A stretch of DNA of 64,000 bases from Ulva prolifera (Eukaryota; Chlorophyta; Ulvophyceae; Ulvales; Ulvaceae): NCBI GenBank assembly GCA_023078555.1, contig CM041204.1:4494430-4558429 (forward strand). The letters are read 5' to 3'. Shown here piece after piece: positions 10,862-26,400 of the stretch; position 1 is the first letter of the stretch; each line of letters begins with the position of its first letter. A program made the translations under genes and the position numbers. Under the pieces are notes generated by a model. The model worked only from the letters and a program-made list of their open reading frames with translations. It was not told where the DNA came from and searched no databases.

Positions 10862-13800
10862 CTACGCCTTGTTAGACTTAGAGCCGCTGTCTTCTTCTTC
10901 CGCCTCATTTCCGCAAGGTTCCTCGTCGTTTTCCACCTCCTCATGCTGAGCAACGGTGCGCCAGAACTTGCTCAAGAAGATGGACTCGTTCGGCAGGACA
11001 GGCATCACGGCATCACCTCCTGCTGTGAGATGCCGAATGATAGCATCAGCTCCAAATGTTGATACATTGAACTTTGCCAGGTCTGAGAAGCTGACAACGC
11101 TCTTGGTGACCGGGATGTCCAGCATCACTTGCAGCACCTACTGATGCAGGGCGCTGTCAGTCATCATTCAAGTGCGTATGCAAAGCCTGGTTGCATGCTC
11201 ATTCGATCATCGCTGCCCCAGTGTCACTGGACATGTGGCTGAATGTGTACGTTGCACAGTTGCTGCAGTGCGCCCTGTGATACGCGACAGTGAAGGAACA
11301 TTGCTTTTAGACTCAAAAGAACACATAACGGTCGTCACACAATGAGAAATCATCGAAATCATCATGTTGCAAGAATGATGTTATGCCTGCATTGTCTTTA
11401 GACGACGCTTTCCTAGTTGCTCTACAAGATTGTTTCCGCAATGCATTTCGAGCATGGGGTGGCTCTCGAACTGGATGACCTCCTGACCAATCAGCACACC
11501 ATTGACATATGCCACTCTTCACGATTGTATGCACATACGCACTGTTCAGAAGCACATGTGGATGAAATACATGCAAGGGTTGGCCAGCACTGCACCTGAG
11601 TCAGGTCGGACATTAGCTGTGCTATAATGCCATCCAGGGGCAGGTCGTTCCAATCGTAGCCGAAGGGGTTTTCGATTTCGCCAGAAATGGAGTCCAGCCC
11701 CAGAAAAAGGAAGGTTACTGGAGCCATGGCAAAGAGAGTTGCCCATCCACAGTAGGTACAGAAGAATGGGGCCAGTTGCATCAACCACAGGAGGATGAAT
11801 GTTCGCAGATGTGCCACATATGCGAACGGCATTGGTGTGGTCAGGATCCTGCAAAGACCATTGACGTTGCACTGTCCCGAAACCTCTTGATAGCTGCCTG
11901 AACCAGTGCCCAGTCCTGAAGAAGCATCATGCTACAACGAGTATTGCCCCAGTCGCAATAGCGATAGTGCCTTTTGCTTTAGGCGGTCCTTCAGCCTGGA
12001 ATGGGAGGCTACAACCGCTGAGAAGACGCACGAGCCATGTACAGCAAGCACTAAAGTCGCCACCCAGCACACACATCGAAAGACATGTCCAATCCTGTCA
12101 CGTCCGTTCCATTGCTGCGTTACTGTCATTCACACCCTTGTTCTAATGTCAGATGCATCTTCACAGACGTGCAAGATCCAGCAGCATCACATGTTGCGCC
12201 AACAGGAGCGATGACTACAAAGGGTATAACACAATAAACAACAGAGTGGGGACACACATCTCACATGTGCCGATAGAATTGGTGAGATCTGATAGGTTGA
12301 GATCCATTGCAGGTGCCATGTCAGGCAGTAGCACCTTGCTGCCAACAGCTGTGCACAGGAGCTCTGAGAGTCTTTGGGCACATGCCATTGGTCTGTTGTG
12401 CACGGACGCCAGAAAATTCACTGCGTCATCGGAGACAAGACCCCGCACCTACAGAACACACCTTGAGACGATCCAGGGCTACACATTTGCACCTGGAAAG
12501 CATCACCCCCGACAGCAAAGCCTGGCATTGGTCGCAGCGGCATGTACATCCAAGCCCCGTGGACGGGGGATCGTGTATCACCCTGTGAGCTGCACTTTTT
12601 ATGCAACTGATAGCAGCGTCCATGTTAACACAGCAGCACAACATGCATGAGCACGTTACGATTCACATGCATACAGCCCACGATTATCACAGTTGTCCCA
12701 GCTCTGATTTGCACATGCAGACTGCACGGAGATGGCGTTGTGGAAGCACTCGCCAGCATCAGCACATGCTGTTGAGCACAAGTGTAACATCTATACGTGT
12801 ACAGCTGCAAGGGGATTGTGGAGCAGATTTACCTCATCCACGAAAGCCTCCTCCCGCAGATGCTGTTTGAGCATCAACACTGACACCATCACCCATCGGA
12901 TCATCTTCTCTGCATGATAGAAATCGCTGACGTTGCTTGCAACCTGCCTCGCAAAGTCTCGAGAGTGATTGACAACCTCTCTGAATGTCCGACGACCTTC
13001 CCACCATCTCTCGTACCCAGTGTTCACACGAAACACTAGCAGGAATGTTACAGCTGCGCCAACGACACTGTTTGGAATCTGAACAAACCAATCGAATTTT
13101 GAGCCACAGCAGATGGCACAGTAACCATCAGTCCAGGCTCTGGCGCCTGGCCATGTCAGGGCACGCCTTCAATTTCAACACAAGTATGATGGGGATCATT
13201 TGAAATCGAATTGCATCACAGCAAGACGCCTCAATCAGTCATGCATATGAGCAAGCATGCATATCCAAAAGTTTGTCCAAGTACTGGAGGCTGCAAGAGC
13301 ATTGGCGCCTGTAGATATCGCACATCGAATCCACGAATGTAAATGAAGACCAATCGTTGCCAACTCTTGATGTCTAGGCCTTCCTCGCCTCCACTCTCAC
13401 GCAGAGGCAGATTCGACTTGCACACGAAGAGCAATATGCAGCAGATCAAGACGGTCCAAATCATGACGACACCAATCGGCAGCCAAGGGAAGCTGCGGCC
13501 GTTCATCACAAGGACTGTGACCACCCAGTCATATCCTTGAACTTCTTCTGCCTTCTCACGGGCATGCAAGAGCATAGCTGTACCTTCGCCGCCACCAGGA
13601 TCATTCAAAAACTCCTCAACAAGCCCTGGAGCACGCGGCTTTGCATGAGCCCGATGAATTCGAGGATAGGCAAATGGTCCCTTCCACAGTGCACTTGCTG
13701 GAGGCGCAGGCTGCAAACAGCACATGGTCGAACTTCAATCCAGCTGACCTAAACACGTGTTGAAAGTGCAACTCTTGCAACCGGAGACAATACACTGAAG

Positions 13801-14124
13801 CCTCATATCGAGCCGTGCGGTGGACAGTGAGCATCACCAGGTACTGCAGGCCTGTCGCATCTTTGCATGGATGCGGTCGGCACTGAGAAGCACTGGCAAG
13901 TCTGATTTTATGGCAAACAGGTGTCAAGCTGTTGCTCACCGGGTCATTCCAATACTTCTCTGTAAACGTCTGGTCATTATGCACATACGCCGAGTGAAAC
14001 GTCTCGCCTTGCTTACCGGGGTCTTCAAGCGATTCATAGAGCCCGTCCTTCTCAGCTAGAGGCCGCCTGAGCGCAGGACGGATCTCATACAATGACGATG
14101 TACATACCAGAACATAGCCACTGG
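10862..14124 (-). CDS. Bestrophin-family chloride/anion channel, N-terminal exon not resolved
   Basis: Bestrophins are pentameric membrane anion channels; in green algae and plants several act in the thylakoid or chloroplast membranes. Exons on the minus strand: 14124-13940, 13638-13324, 13078-12833, 12448-12258, 11848-11596, 11137-10862, all with GT-AG borders and compatible phases to a stop at 10862. Diagnostic parts are YDWVVTVLVMNGRSFPW before the first membrane segment, FRVNTGYERWWEGR (the family signature), PMPFAYVAHLR, and ENPFGYDWNDLPLD (the conserved acidic cluster near the channel neck). The last exon adds an acidic tail of about 90 residues that I cannot match. The acceptor at 14124 follows a strong pyrimidine tract, so an earlier exon carries the start codon; I did not find it. 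Whether the channel sits in chloroplast or another membrane cannot be told without the N-terminus. Confidence 0.85.
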
Positions 14125-14212
14125 GAAGCAAAGCAAAAAAGCAATCTTGTTGCAGCAGGCAGCATGGCTACGCCACTTGCTTGACTGCCACATAGAAGAT
14201 TAAGTGTCCACT

Positions 14213-16080
<1,868 letters not shown>

Positions 16081-16842
16081 TGCGTGCTATGAGGTGTACT
16101 CAAGTATTCACGCCTTCAGCTTCCTTGACTGCACAACACGCGCTTGAGGAACAAAATTGCCACTCAAAGGTGACTGGCTGGTGCAATGTGTTCCCAATTT
16201 TGTTGCACTATAGCGTGAAACTCTGAATTAGTCGACAACGCTCTCTGCCTTCAAACGACAGTACATGAGCAAGAACGCTTTTCTGGAAACATGCCGTGAA
16301 CTATTGTTCTCACTTGTGATCAGGTCATTGTGTTACACAGATCGTCGTTGCTGCTCCTGAATTCAGGTCAACGGTCGCGCGACTTCACCACGTAGCTGAC
16401 ACGACACGTATCATGTAAACACCCCTTCAGACTGCCATGTCAAGTCTGTTCGATGAGCAATCTGCAATTGCAGCTTGCTCCCTGATCAGAGAGGGACGGC
16501 CATCGCGATTCTGGTGGCGTAGGGACTTTCGACCAAGCAGTTAGCGGCCGGGATCGCGGGAGGTCCATGCACGGGCCGCAGGATGAAACAGGACAGTACT
16601 GCAGGCAATGGAATTTCCGCAGGCAGTTTTAGGGCTGGCAGATGTATCGACCGAGGGGCTCGCATGTGCGGTGTTGATGCACGTCAACTTATTAGGCGTA
16701 GCATGTTGCGGGTACCAACGTCAATAGCCGAGGGACGATAAAGAGTGGTATCTGTGATCAATCGATCAAGTCTTTCTGAGTAGGATGCGCCATCAGGAGG
16801 GGCGAGGTCGATCGCTCAGGTTCGCCCGGACTGCTGCTGCAG

Positions 16843-17352
16843 TTTGCAGCTGTCAAGTCAGCCACAGCTGATTTCGTGTCACTTGCGTTTGAAGTGTCTG
16901 TTTGCTGGAGACTTCTGAAGCATCTTGCTCCGCGTTCGCTCAATTCTGATTTCGATGCTGTGTGTAGCGGAAGGGGTCGGGGACCTGGTAGGGGCCGAGG
17001 TGGAGGCAACCGCCACTTCAACGCGCAAGACGGTCAGGAAACTCAGGTAGACGGACATGCGTACGCTCCTGCTCCAGGAGGATCGGAATCAAGCGAACCG
17101 GCAGACTTCCGTGTCGCAAAACAGTACCGCGCTGCTCCACAGCCCACAGACCAGACTACAGGATTTGAACCTTCCGACGCAAAAGCCATGATGAGAGGCA
17201 GGTGGGAAGCAGTCCAGCATAACCCAGGTACCATCAGGCATACAAAGGCTGCCCCTGTGAAGACTGCATGGGGAAATGGAAGCGCAAGTTCTTTGCTCAG
17301 GAAATTTGATTTCACGGCGGAAGTCATAGAAAGAGCAAAAACCAGTACATGA
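16843..17352 (+). CDS. Small RGG-rich protein, 5' end uncertain
   Basis: The frame is open from about 16780 to a TGA at 17350-17352. It encodes a glycine/arginine cluster (SGRGRGPGRGRGGGNR), an acidic and Ser/Pro-rich middle, and a C-terminal part with WGNGSASSLLRKFDF. RGG clusters commonly bind RNA, but I cannot name a family. A possible acceptor ends at 16842. An upstream ATG at 16437 opens 35 codons (MSSLFDEQSAIAACSL) and could be the first exon, but I found no phase-compatible join. The gene converges with the SFI1-like gene, the two stops being about 110 bp apart. Confidence 0.45.
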   Translation, partial: FAAVKSATADFVSLAFEVSVCWRLLKHLAPRSLNSDFDAVCSGRGRGPGRGRGGGNRHFNAQDGQETQVDGHAYAPAPGGSESSEPADFRVAKQYRAAPQPTDQTTGFEPSDAKAMMRGRWEAVQHNPGTIRHTKAAPVKTAWGNGSASSLLRKFDFTAEVIERAKTST

Positions 17353-17461
17353 CGGAAAAATTAACATTTTTGCTTGAATAAGACTGAGCGACAGATGGAA
17401 GCTATATTGCCATCGGAATTCCCGAGCATTGGTATCTTATGTGTATGCACATAAACTGTCT

Positions 17462-20400
17462 TCATTCATCTGCATATGAACCCCATGGAAGCTGTAACGC
17501 TTTCCCGGCATTGGTGGCAGCGCCTGAAACGCTATCACGTCCCCTTCCAGAGCCGGTGGCCTGAAATGTCAAGATTCGATTCACCCGTGGTCTGTCTGGT
17601 GTTGTGGAGTGTTCCCGGTCGTCGCTCTCTGTCTCGTGGCTGCTGCTGTCCCATATACCCCGTGGAGAACGATCTGCTGATGCTGTAACCAGCTGTGTAT
17701 ATGCCCTCTTGTCCTGACTTGCCCTCCGTGGTGATGCAAAAGGAGAGACAGTAAGAACCCTGCTTTGCATTGCTTTGGCGAATCTGCATACAAATGCGAT
17801 GAGAGTGGCCAGGCACTTCTGGTGCCAAGTAGTATGGGAAGCGCATGTGCAGACTACTTCGGTGTGCTCATAATCAAGTAGCTTCGCTAAACAATCTCCA
17901 CACTGAGATGTTCTAGCAACATCATATTGGTGCATGCCCATCTGTCATGCCAATGCATGGCAGCATAGGTGATATGTGCTCAAGCTGATGTGATGCGGCT
18001 CTGTACATGGGTTTCATGAGTGCACTGCATATCCACATGGTTGTTTGATGAGAGGATTCAGATGAGCACCCTTGCCATGCCTCGAAAGTCACTTCAAGCA
18101 CACGTGTATCACGCCTCAGCAGCATGGCTTCTGCTGCCTGGTACAGGCGTGCTTGATGTGTCATTGCCAGCCGCCATCGGTTCCACATTTTCCCACATAG
18201 ACTCCGAGCATGTACCACCAGGAAGCTTGATGCGGCCGCCTGAAGTCAGTGTCCCACTTCGTTTGAACCCACATGACATTCGAAGAATCATTTGTGGGCT
18301 GACAAGTCGGAGTGAAAGCGGGACCTTGCAAACTAGCGGTGCACCGCGGGTGGGAGCTCCATTGCAATCGCCGCTGGCGTCAGCATATGCATATGCATCA
18401 GCAAGGCCACTTCTGCCACTGTGATTCCATGAGATGTTAGAGCGCAGTTTGCCAAGGGCATGCACACACCTGCAGCTGCATGATGAGTGCACGCTGTCCA
18501 GTGATGTGCTGCTGCCAGGCACGCAGTACTCGACGCCTGTGAACTCCATGCATGTGTGCAACAGTCACCTTGGTCATCTCGCGCATGTCTCTCTTCTGTT
18601 GACTGACTACGCTTTGCCACAATTGAAGAACCCTCCATGCAAGTCCTGTCCGCCAGAACTCGAATGCCATCATGTCCTGCCGCCTTGCGCTCTGCATTGC
18701 CCTCACACACATTTGCCAGCGGCCCCACACCTTGCGGACTGTCTGACGCTCCACTTTTGCCCACAGGGATCGAGCACGGCTCATGGTCCCCGTCCATGCA
18801 TGCCATGCCCGGAAGCACTTCCGGAAGACGCGCCTCCGCCGCTCCCGTGCAAGCTCGCTGCCAGCTGCAAGGGCACAGCGCACAGCGCGCTGCTTCCTCA
18901 GGAAAGCCTTTTGCTTGATCTGCGTGTCAGAGACGTGGCTGCGCCATGCACGGAAGCAGTACGCACGACGGGAGCCGCGCATTGCTTCGATGGCAAGATT
19001 GGCAACCTGCCTTGTGTGCAGTTTTTTGTCCACTCGGCTTTTCCACCCGTGTAATGCATTACCCTGCAGGTGCGCTTCTCAGTGGCATGAAATGCACAAA
19101 CTTGGATCAAGGTTGCCTGCGGGCCAGAGGTCAGTAGCTAGGAGCCAGCGCAGCAAACAACGGTGAACAGACACCAATGACGCTCTACTACACTGTTGTA
19201 CCCGTGTGCATGCAGCAGGCTCTGGGCAGGACATTGGCTTGCTGTTCAGCACGTGGTCCTGGTTGCTACGATACTCGTCACTGAATCCAGCCTGGCATCT
19301 AGTCGCCTTTGTACCCGTGTCGGTGTGTGGACATGGTGTATCCGATCAGGTGTGTCATGTTGGTCAAGTGGCAGCATAGCACCAAGTTTACTGAACACTC
19401 AGCAACTGCATGTGTCCAGAACTCACCATCAATCTTGTGCGGCAAAGCAAAGATGCCCGGAACAGTCCCTGCCATGTAGTCAGCAGAGCGTGGGCACTCG
19501 ATTGGGCTGAGGTGGCACACAGGGTGCTGCAAGCTGCTACATGTGAGCGCTGGTTGTTAGCCACCGCGCGCCAACTTGAAATCACGAAGCGCTGAAGTGT
19601 GGAGCCGCGCCGGCCGACAAAACGCTGCATGGCCCTGCTCATGCGTACCCTCCTCTACAACAGAATTACATGCTTGTCACTTGACATGATCTGTTCGCAT
19701 GTGCAGTGCTGCAGACCACATTCGAAGCATGAAAACACGAGCAGCAGCCAGGAGTGTATGTAGTCCAATGTGAGCACCGACCTCCAACATGAAGTGGACG
19801 GGCACAGAGCCGCACCCGCCATGTAGCCCAGGCACGACGTGAACAAGACAGACGGTTGTGTGAAAAGGCCTCGCGAAGCCGCGCCCGCTTTGCGGCTGCG
19901 CCCTGAGCATGTAAGCAGAACACTCGCCACGAACGCAAGAGTGTCCATCGTCGGTGCTGTTCACAGGCTGCAGCATCACGCGATCTGGCCGTCTCCATGC
20001 AGACCATACACCAGGCCCGCCAGGCCCGATGCATTCTTGACATCAAGCATCGCGCTGCGGCGCGTCGGTACTGGATGTGCTGCCACCATGTGCGAACTGC
20101 TGCCGAGAGCACCCTGCACAATGCATTATATCATGATAGCGCAGTATGTCATCTCGGCCTGCCCATCGCTCAGGCCAGCACCCAGCCTGATTGACTGTTC
20201 CAAAGGGCACCCAGATGACAGCTGCAATGTGAAGTGTGGCGGTCGGAGCTCTGATTGCCTTGCGTGACGACCGTTTCCAGCATGGTGGCTTGATCGTACG
20301 ACACGGGAGACGGAGGTGCGTTCACGTTGAATGGCATTCAGATATGGACTATCATGTGTGGCCACATACCTCCAAAGTGCGCTCTACCTCAACAGCACGC

Positions 20401-23400
20401 AACTCACCGCAGCATTAGGCAAGCTCACGGCGGCGCAGTTCCACCCACCCTCACGACATCACCGACACTAGCAGGTTGGCCCGGACATACCGCCACACGG
20501 CTTATGCTATAGAGCAGACTACCATACAAGGGTTGGTGACGTCAGGTAAGCACGCAAGGTGTGTTCCTGTAGCGCACCTAGACCTCCACTGGTGCACTGC
20601 CATGCGGGCAAGCTCCTCCTGCCTGGCCGCTGCTGACACAGCTGCCTGCCAGGCTTCCATACACCGTGCCAAGGTGCATGCCCTCCATCGTGCCACTGCT
20701 CGCAAAAGTGCCGCTTTGGCTGCCTGTCGCGCCTGCACCCTGTCCAGCCATGCTGAAAAAGCGCGTGCGGCATGCATACTGCCCCACCATGCAGCTGCTC
20801 GGGCAAGTCTCTCACGGCGGCCCCTCTTCGTGGCAGTGGCTTCCACCCATCTGGTGAACATCCTCCATGTGAAGCTCTGCTGCCAGTGCCTCACAGCCCT
20901 GAGAGCACACGCTCGCATGTGCTGGCAATCACGCACTGAGCCTGCCCAGCTCTTAAACGCTGCACTCAGCTGCAAACGTTTCCAGTGCCGGATAGCTCTC
21001 GCAGCCGCATGCCGCTTCTGTTCCCTCATGAACAAGAACTCAGCCCACGATGAGAATGCTGCGGCTACACAGCTGTTCCGCCAGAATGCCACAGCCCGCA
21101 GTGTGGCCGCACGGCTGCGCTGCCGCTTTGCAACGAAGGCAGCCCATGCCCGCCAGGCGGCGTGCATCTGCCTTGATCTCAAGGCGGCCAGAAGCGTCTG
21201 CGCTCTGTGGGAAATGGCATTCCTGCGGCCGACAGCGTGGCACCAAGCACGAAAGGCTTGCGCTGCAGTCCGGTGCATGATCTTCTGCAGGCAAGCACGT
21301 GCGAGCGCTCCAACATGCCGCTGCCGCTGCGCCGCAGTGCGCCATGCCCGCAATACCTGCATCAGCGGCCGCGTTCATCTCCGGCAGCGTCATGCCTGTG
21401 ATCAGTCCTACGTCGCATGACAGTATGTGCACGCTCTGGTCCGCTGGCGCAACAAGCGCTGCGACTACGACAGTCACAAGGCAATGCCAGCAATTCTCTG
21501 GAGACAGCACCGGCACTGCTCCTGGGTTCTTCGTGCGTTCATGGCATGACGAAAGGTGTGGGTGACGTCCCCATGGATGCTTTGCATGAGGACAGCGACA
21601 GTGAATAGTCTGGCACATTGAGCACGAGGCGAGCCCAGCCTAACGATCACTGGTGGACCACCACCGCCCATCGCCTCCTCTGCTTCACCGCACCACACAG
21701 CTCAAGCCCCTGAGGCTGTGCCGACATATGATGGATCGGCACGAGCCGCATTCGTATTAACAGGCGCGCACGATAGTCAGTATACACGATGGCGCGAGCA
21801 TGACCAACAGAGAAGTACGATCACATGTTCTGCTGTGGGTTCAAACAAAAACACTGGCAATGTACACATGCAAGGCCATGTCGGACCAGATGCTACAGTG
21901 TGCTTGCGACGGCGTCGGTTGAGTCGTTGTCGTGTAGTTAGCACATGAAAGCAGTCACTGAGCACATACCCCCGGGGCCGTGTGGGCATGGTAGAAAGCA
22001 ACGGCGGCAGCAGTGCAGCGGCGGACATGGCGGCGTGCCATGGTTCCGTCCGCCCATGCAAGGATTGCGCTGCGCGCCATGCGGCATGCGGCATGACTGC
22101 CGAGTTGCTTTGACACAACAGTGAGCTGGTGCTGCCGCTCTGCAACAGCGCGCCACCTTGAAAACGCAAGGTGCATGCATGCACGGGCTGAATGGGCGGC
22201 AGCAATGACGGTCATAGCCTTCGCCACTCTCTGTTCCCTTGCGCATGACCTCCACTTGCCGAATGCAGACCTGCAACGATGAAATCCAGTGGTGTACATA
22301 GGAAGATTATGTAAACACCATGACCAAACAGGGCAAGCCTCATGTGATCTTGGCACAGTATCCTTGCAGCCCATCGGACGTATGATACTGACACAGCGCC
22401 TCACTGAAATACAATCTTGAGCTGTACGGCTCGGGCAGAGAGGTTTTGGTACTGTGTATCAGCTCAGCCCATCCATTATGTGGAGATCGCACCGGAGACA
22501 TGAGGCCAGCCAGTGCCGTGCAGCCCGCACCGTGCGCAATCTCTCAAGGCGAACAACATGCACTGCACATCGCCACGCATCGAACGCAGCGGCTGTGACT
22601 CTGTGCTGCCAGCGTGTCACTACTGTCCGTTTCAGACGCCTCCAAGCAGCTGCAGCCACCCAGACCATCATGGCGCGGCGGCATAGGCCGCTGCAGCTGT
22701 GCATCACAGCAACTGTTGTCAGCCGACGGAACAGGTTCCGCTGGTGCACAGCGGCCACCCATGCTGTGAAAGCGGAGGAAACGTGAGGGCCAGCACGTAT
22801 CCTCCGCATGGCTCTAACACCGCACTTGGCCAACCTGCAGCCCCACTGCATTCAGTGGCTTTGGCAGACCTTCAGGACGCATGCCACTGATCGATGGGCA
22901 CGGCCCACCCACAGAATTGTGCACGGTGGGACCGGATTTCATGGCCCTGGGTGTCATCGCTTCACGTGTGATGGAGCAGATGTTGTGTGACAAAGACAAG
23001 AGTCGGGGAGGCAGGTAGCACCACAGAGCGGTCAGCTCAAGAATGGAAAAGAACAGGAAGGAGATGCTTTGTGACTTGGGTGCGTGTGCCTTCATGTGGC
23101 ACATAAGTGCAACAATACCAAAACATTTTGAGCTTAGGGCATGCAAGCGTGACAACGCACCGTGGTGTATGTGCCAGCCTGGCAGCCATGGCTTCGGAGG
23201 CAAGACGCTGACGAGCTTGCTCTGCTGCGTGAACTCGCCACCATGAAAAGCTGAGCTGCATGGTGCGTGAGAGGCTCCGTGCCAGGAGCGCCTGTGCTGC
23301 TGCAGCACGGAATGCCTTGATTGCCCACGCAGAAAAAGCTGTGGCCATCACCCTGAACAGCACCTGCAGACCAAACTGGTTTAGGTGCACGCCAGACACG

Positions 23401-26400
23401 TACATTCGGCCGCGCAGTTCCACATGCCGCCTGTCACGTCCCTGCCTGATGCACAATTGTGGTCATGTCGCATGGCGAGCGGTCAGAAGATCGCAGTCCC
23501 AGAAAAACAAACAATTCGGCATCATGTCACAACCAACGCAGTGCAGGTAGTGATTCTGCAGCCATGTCAACATCTGACACAAGGACCACGCTTGCGAAAG
23601 GACACCACGTGGCAGAGACACCATCCTGTTCTTGTCAGGTGCAATCCAAGTCAGGGCAATAGTAGTGCAAACTGCACGTGCACACTTGTGACCTATTCAT
23701 GCACTGATTTCGGGCAGCGTGGTCAAAGCTTGTACAACAGAAGGCCTCACCTTAGCAAGCAGCTCTCTGCATGCTCTCTGCTGAGCCGCCCATAGGGCCA
23801 GTGCGGCAAAGCAAACAGCCTCAGCTTCTAGTGCAAGACGCTTCATCACCCGGACATGCAGCCCCTCTGCGGCTATCAGGATGGCTCGTGCAGCCCGGGA
23901 CTGTGCAATCCAGGCATTCCATGCCATCCTTTGCCGGCGCCGCTGCATTGCTACGACTGTTTTTCGGAGGAGGCGCTGTTTCGCTGCGTTTGCACACAGA
24001 CACGCCATGGCCTCACGCATGAGCACCGTGGTGCGGTGGCACAATGCTGCATGAGATGCTGCGGACTCAGCCACAAACAGCAGCCATGTCTGCCATGCCC
24101 GCGCCAGCACACTCCAGCGGAGGCGCCCTACAGCTCTCTCACAAATCTGCCGTTTCCGCCTGCAACAGGCGACTAGTGAACCTTGTGAAGATCAGCCCAG
24201 ACACAATTCTGCACCACTTCGTGCCTACTGCACGTGCAGCTTTTCTGCAAGATGTACATTCGAGTCGATCATACATAGCAGGGCCACACCGGCGCCAACA
24301 GGAGTAGTGCACCCAGGATTTCCATGCTTTCCGTCGCTGTGCATGCCTGAAAGCACACGCCGCTGCTGTCTTCTTCTGACGTGATGCTCTGGCATGCTCC
24401 ACAGCCGTACACCAACTGATGAACGCTTGCGAGGCTGCCTGCGCCTTGAAGTGAGCCGCTGCCCTGGCCTTTTGCGCCCGCTTCTGCAATCCCGTGCTAT
24501 CTAGTCACCGATCGATTTGTTTTCAATCCATGACATGTTCATTGACACGGACGCGAGCAATAGCTCCATCATGCAGCCATGATTGCGAGAGGATTTCTCA
24601 ACTATCTCTAGAGATACAGGCCTACGCCCCAGCTTAGACTGCTACGGCGTGGCCAGCGCCGATTTCGACACAGGGCCTTAAGAGCGCTTCAGACTGTGCA
24701 CCAGAAGTCGCACTGCAGCACCGGCATGCCCAAGGCGCTGAAAGGATTAACGCTGCATCTACGTCGCCAGTGGGCCCAGATCTACCCTGTATGGTGTGCT
24801 TGCAAGGTCCAGGCACTGAACTGGCACTCATACCTCAGAGATACATGAATCGGACGATCATCGCACAAACCAGAACATTGACAATTCTCTGTGGGCGTCC
24901 CAGGTGTGAGCAGCGTGAATGGCTTGAAAACTCTCCAGCCAAAAGTGAGTGTAGCCGGATGAACGCACCTGCTGCCAAATGCAGGTCTGGAGCTGCCACT
25001 CTGACCAGATTGTACTCAGCTGCCGTCTTACTAGCTGGGCCACAAAGTACTGAGCGACGCGTTCTGCATTTGTACGGCGCTGAACATACACTTTCCATGC
25101 GATGAAGCTGCTCTGCATGTGGCTGTGTGCGAACATCGCAATGGCGGCTGAGAGGCGGTGCCGCTTGCGGAGCCATGCCCTTGTAGCTCGCTGCCAGCAG
25201 CTCATAGCTTCATGCACCAACCTGTATTGATCAACGCTGCTTTGTTGCCATGCGCAACAACTTAATCACTGTCACCGTGTTCATAGACTATATGTCCATG
25301 GGGCTTCGTGGGATCTAGGCACAACTGATTTTACTCCCTTCCAACCTGATCCTCTTCTCCTTGGGTAGTCAACAAAGCATTGCAACGAGGGTCTGTGCTC
25401 AGCAGGTGGATGCGCCAATAAGCCAGCAGCAGCATTATCACTTGCACTGGGGGCATACGTTGAGTCAAAGTGTGCCACTGCTGACTGCCAAGCCCGTCCT
25501 TCATCCAGTACGGTCCTCCACCGCCTCCATGCAGATGCAAGCAACCTGTGCCTGCATTGGTGTAGTGCCCAGCGAAGTTTTTGATGTATTTGCTGGTTTT
25601 CTATAAGGGCATGCCAGCCGGTCCACAGGTGGCGGTGCAAGATGCGTGAGAGGAGCAGCTTGGCAGCATGTGACCTCTCTTTTGCCACCTTAACTTGAAC
25701 TCGCCATGCACTCCATACTGATTGCATGCGATATTCAAGCCTGCACACGTTGATTGCATCACCCACGGCCCCCAATCCTGGCCAGCTCTCGGTTGCGTTT
25801 GCATAGCGCCGTGCTATCGAATTGCTGCAGTTCTAGACTTGGCTGTAGGCAGTGCACATCCTGAGGCAGGACTCATAAGACCTTGTAACGGTGAGAACTA
25901 CCCAATCTATGAAAGCTAACGCTGCCAAGAAAGTAGACAGTGCACGTTACAACTTGTTTGGGACACCTTTAAAACTTCCGCGACCCGCTCTAACAATTCT
26001 ATGCTTCGATCGCAGGGCGCAGCATGCATTGCAGTTATATAAGATACATACCAATGTGCATGTGCATCTTTGAGTGCAACGCAGACTTCAAACCAACCTC
26101 GGAGCGCCAGCTGTACAGTGTTTCCAGCCCAATGCGCGACTGCTGTTGACATTCGCTCCCGTTTCTCCAGTTTGCCTGCTGCATACTCTCTCCAGGCAAC
26201 CCAGACAGCTACCACTGTGCGGGCTCGCCAATGGTTGATAGCCATTTGTATCTTTGTCCTTGTAAATGCGGACCATGCTGCCACCGCCTGCCACTGCCTG
26301 AGAGCTGATCCAAGCAGCAGCTGCTGCCAGCGGGCAGCAGCTACATGCATGGCTTGCCTGAGCCTGCGGCGCCTCTTGGCAGCAGCCCGCCAACTGGAGA

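Noticed and set aside
20476-21420. Plus-strand open frame of 314 codons opposite the SFI1-like exon
   Set aside because: The complementary strand encodes regular Sfi1 repeats with proper splice sites; the plus frame is Cys/Ala/His-rich and is a shadow.
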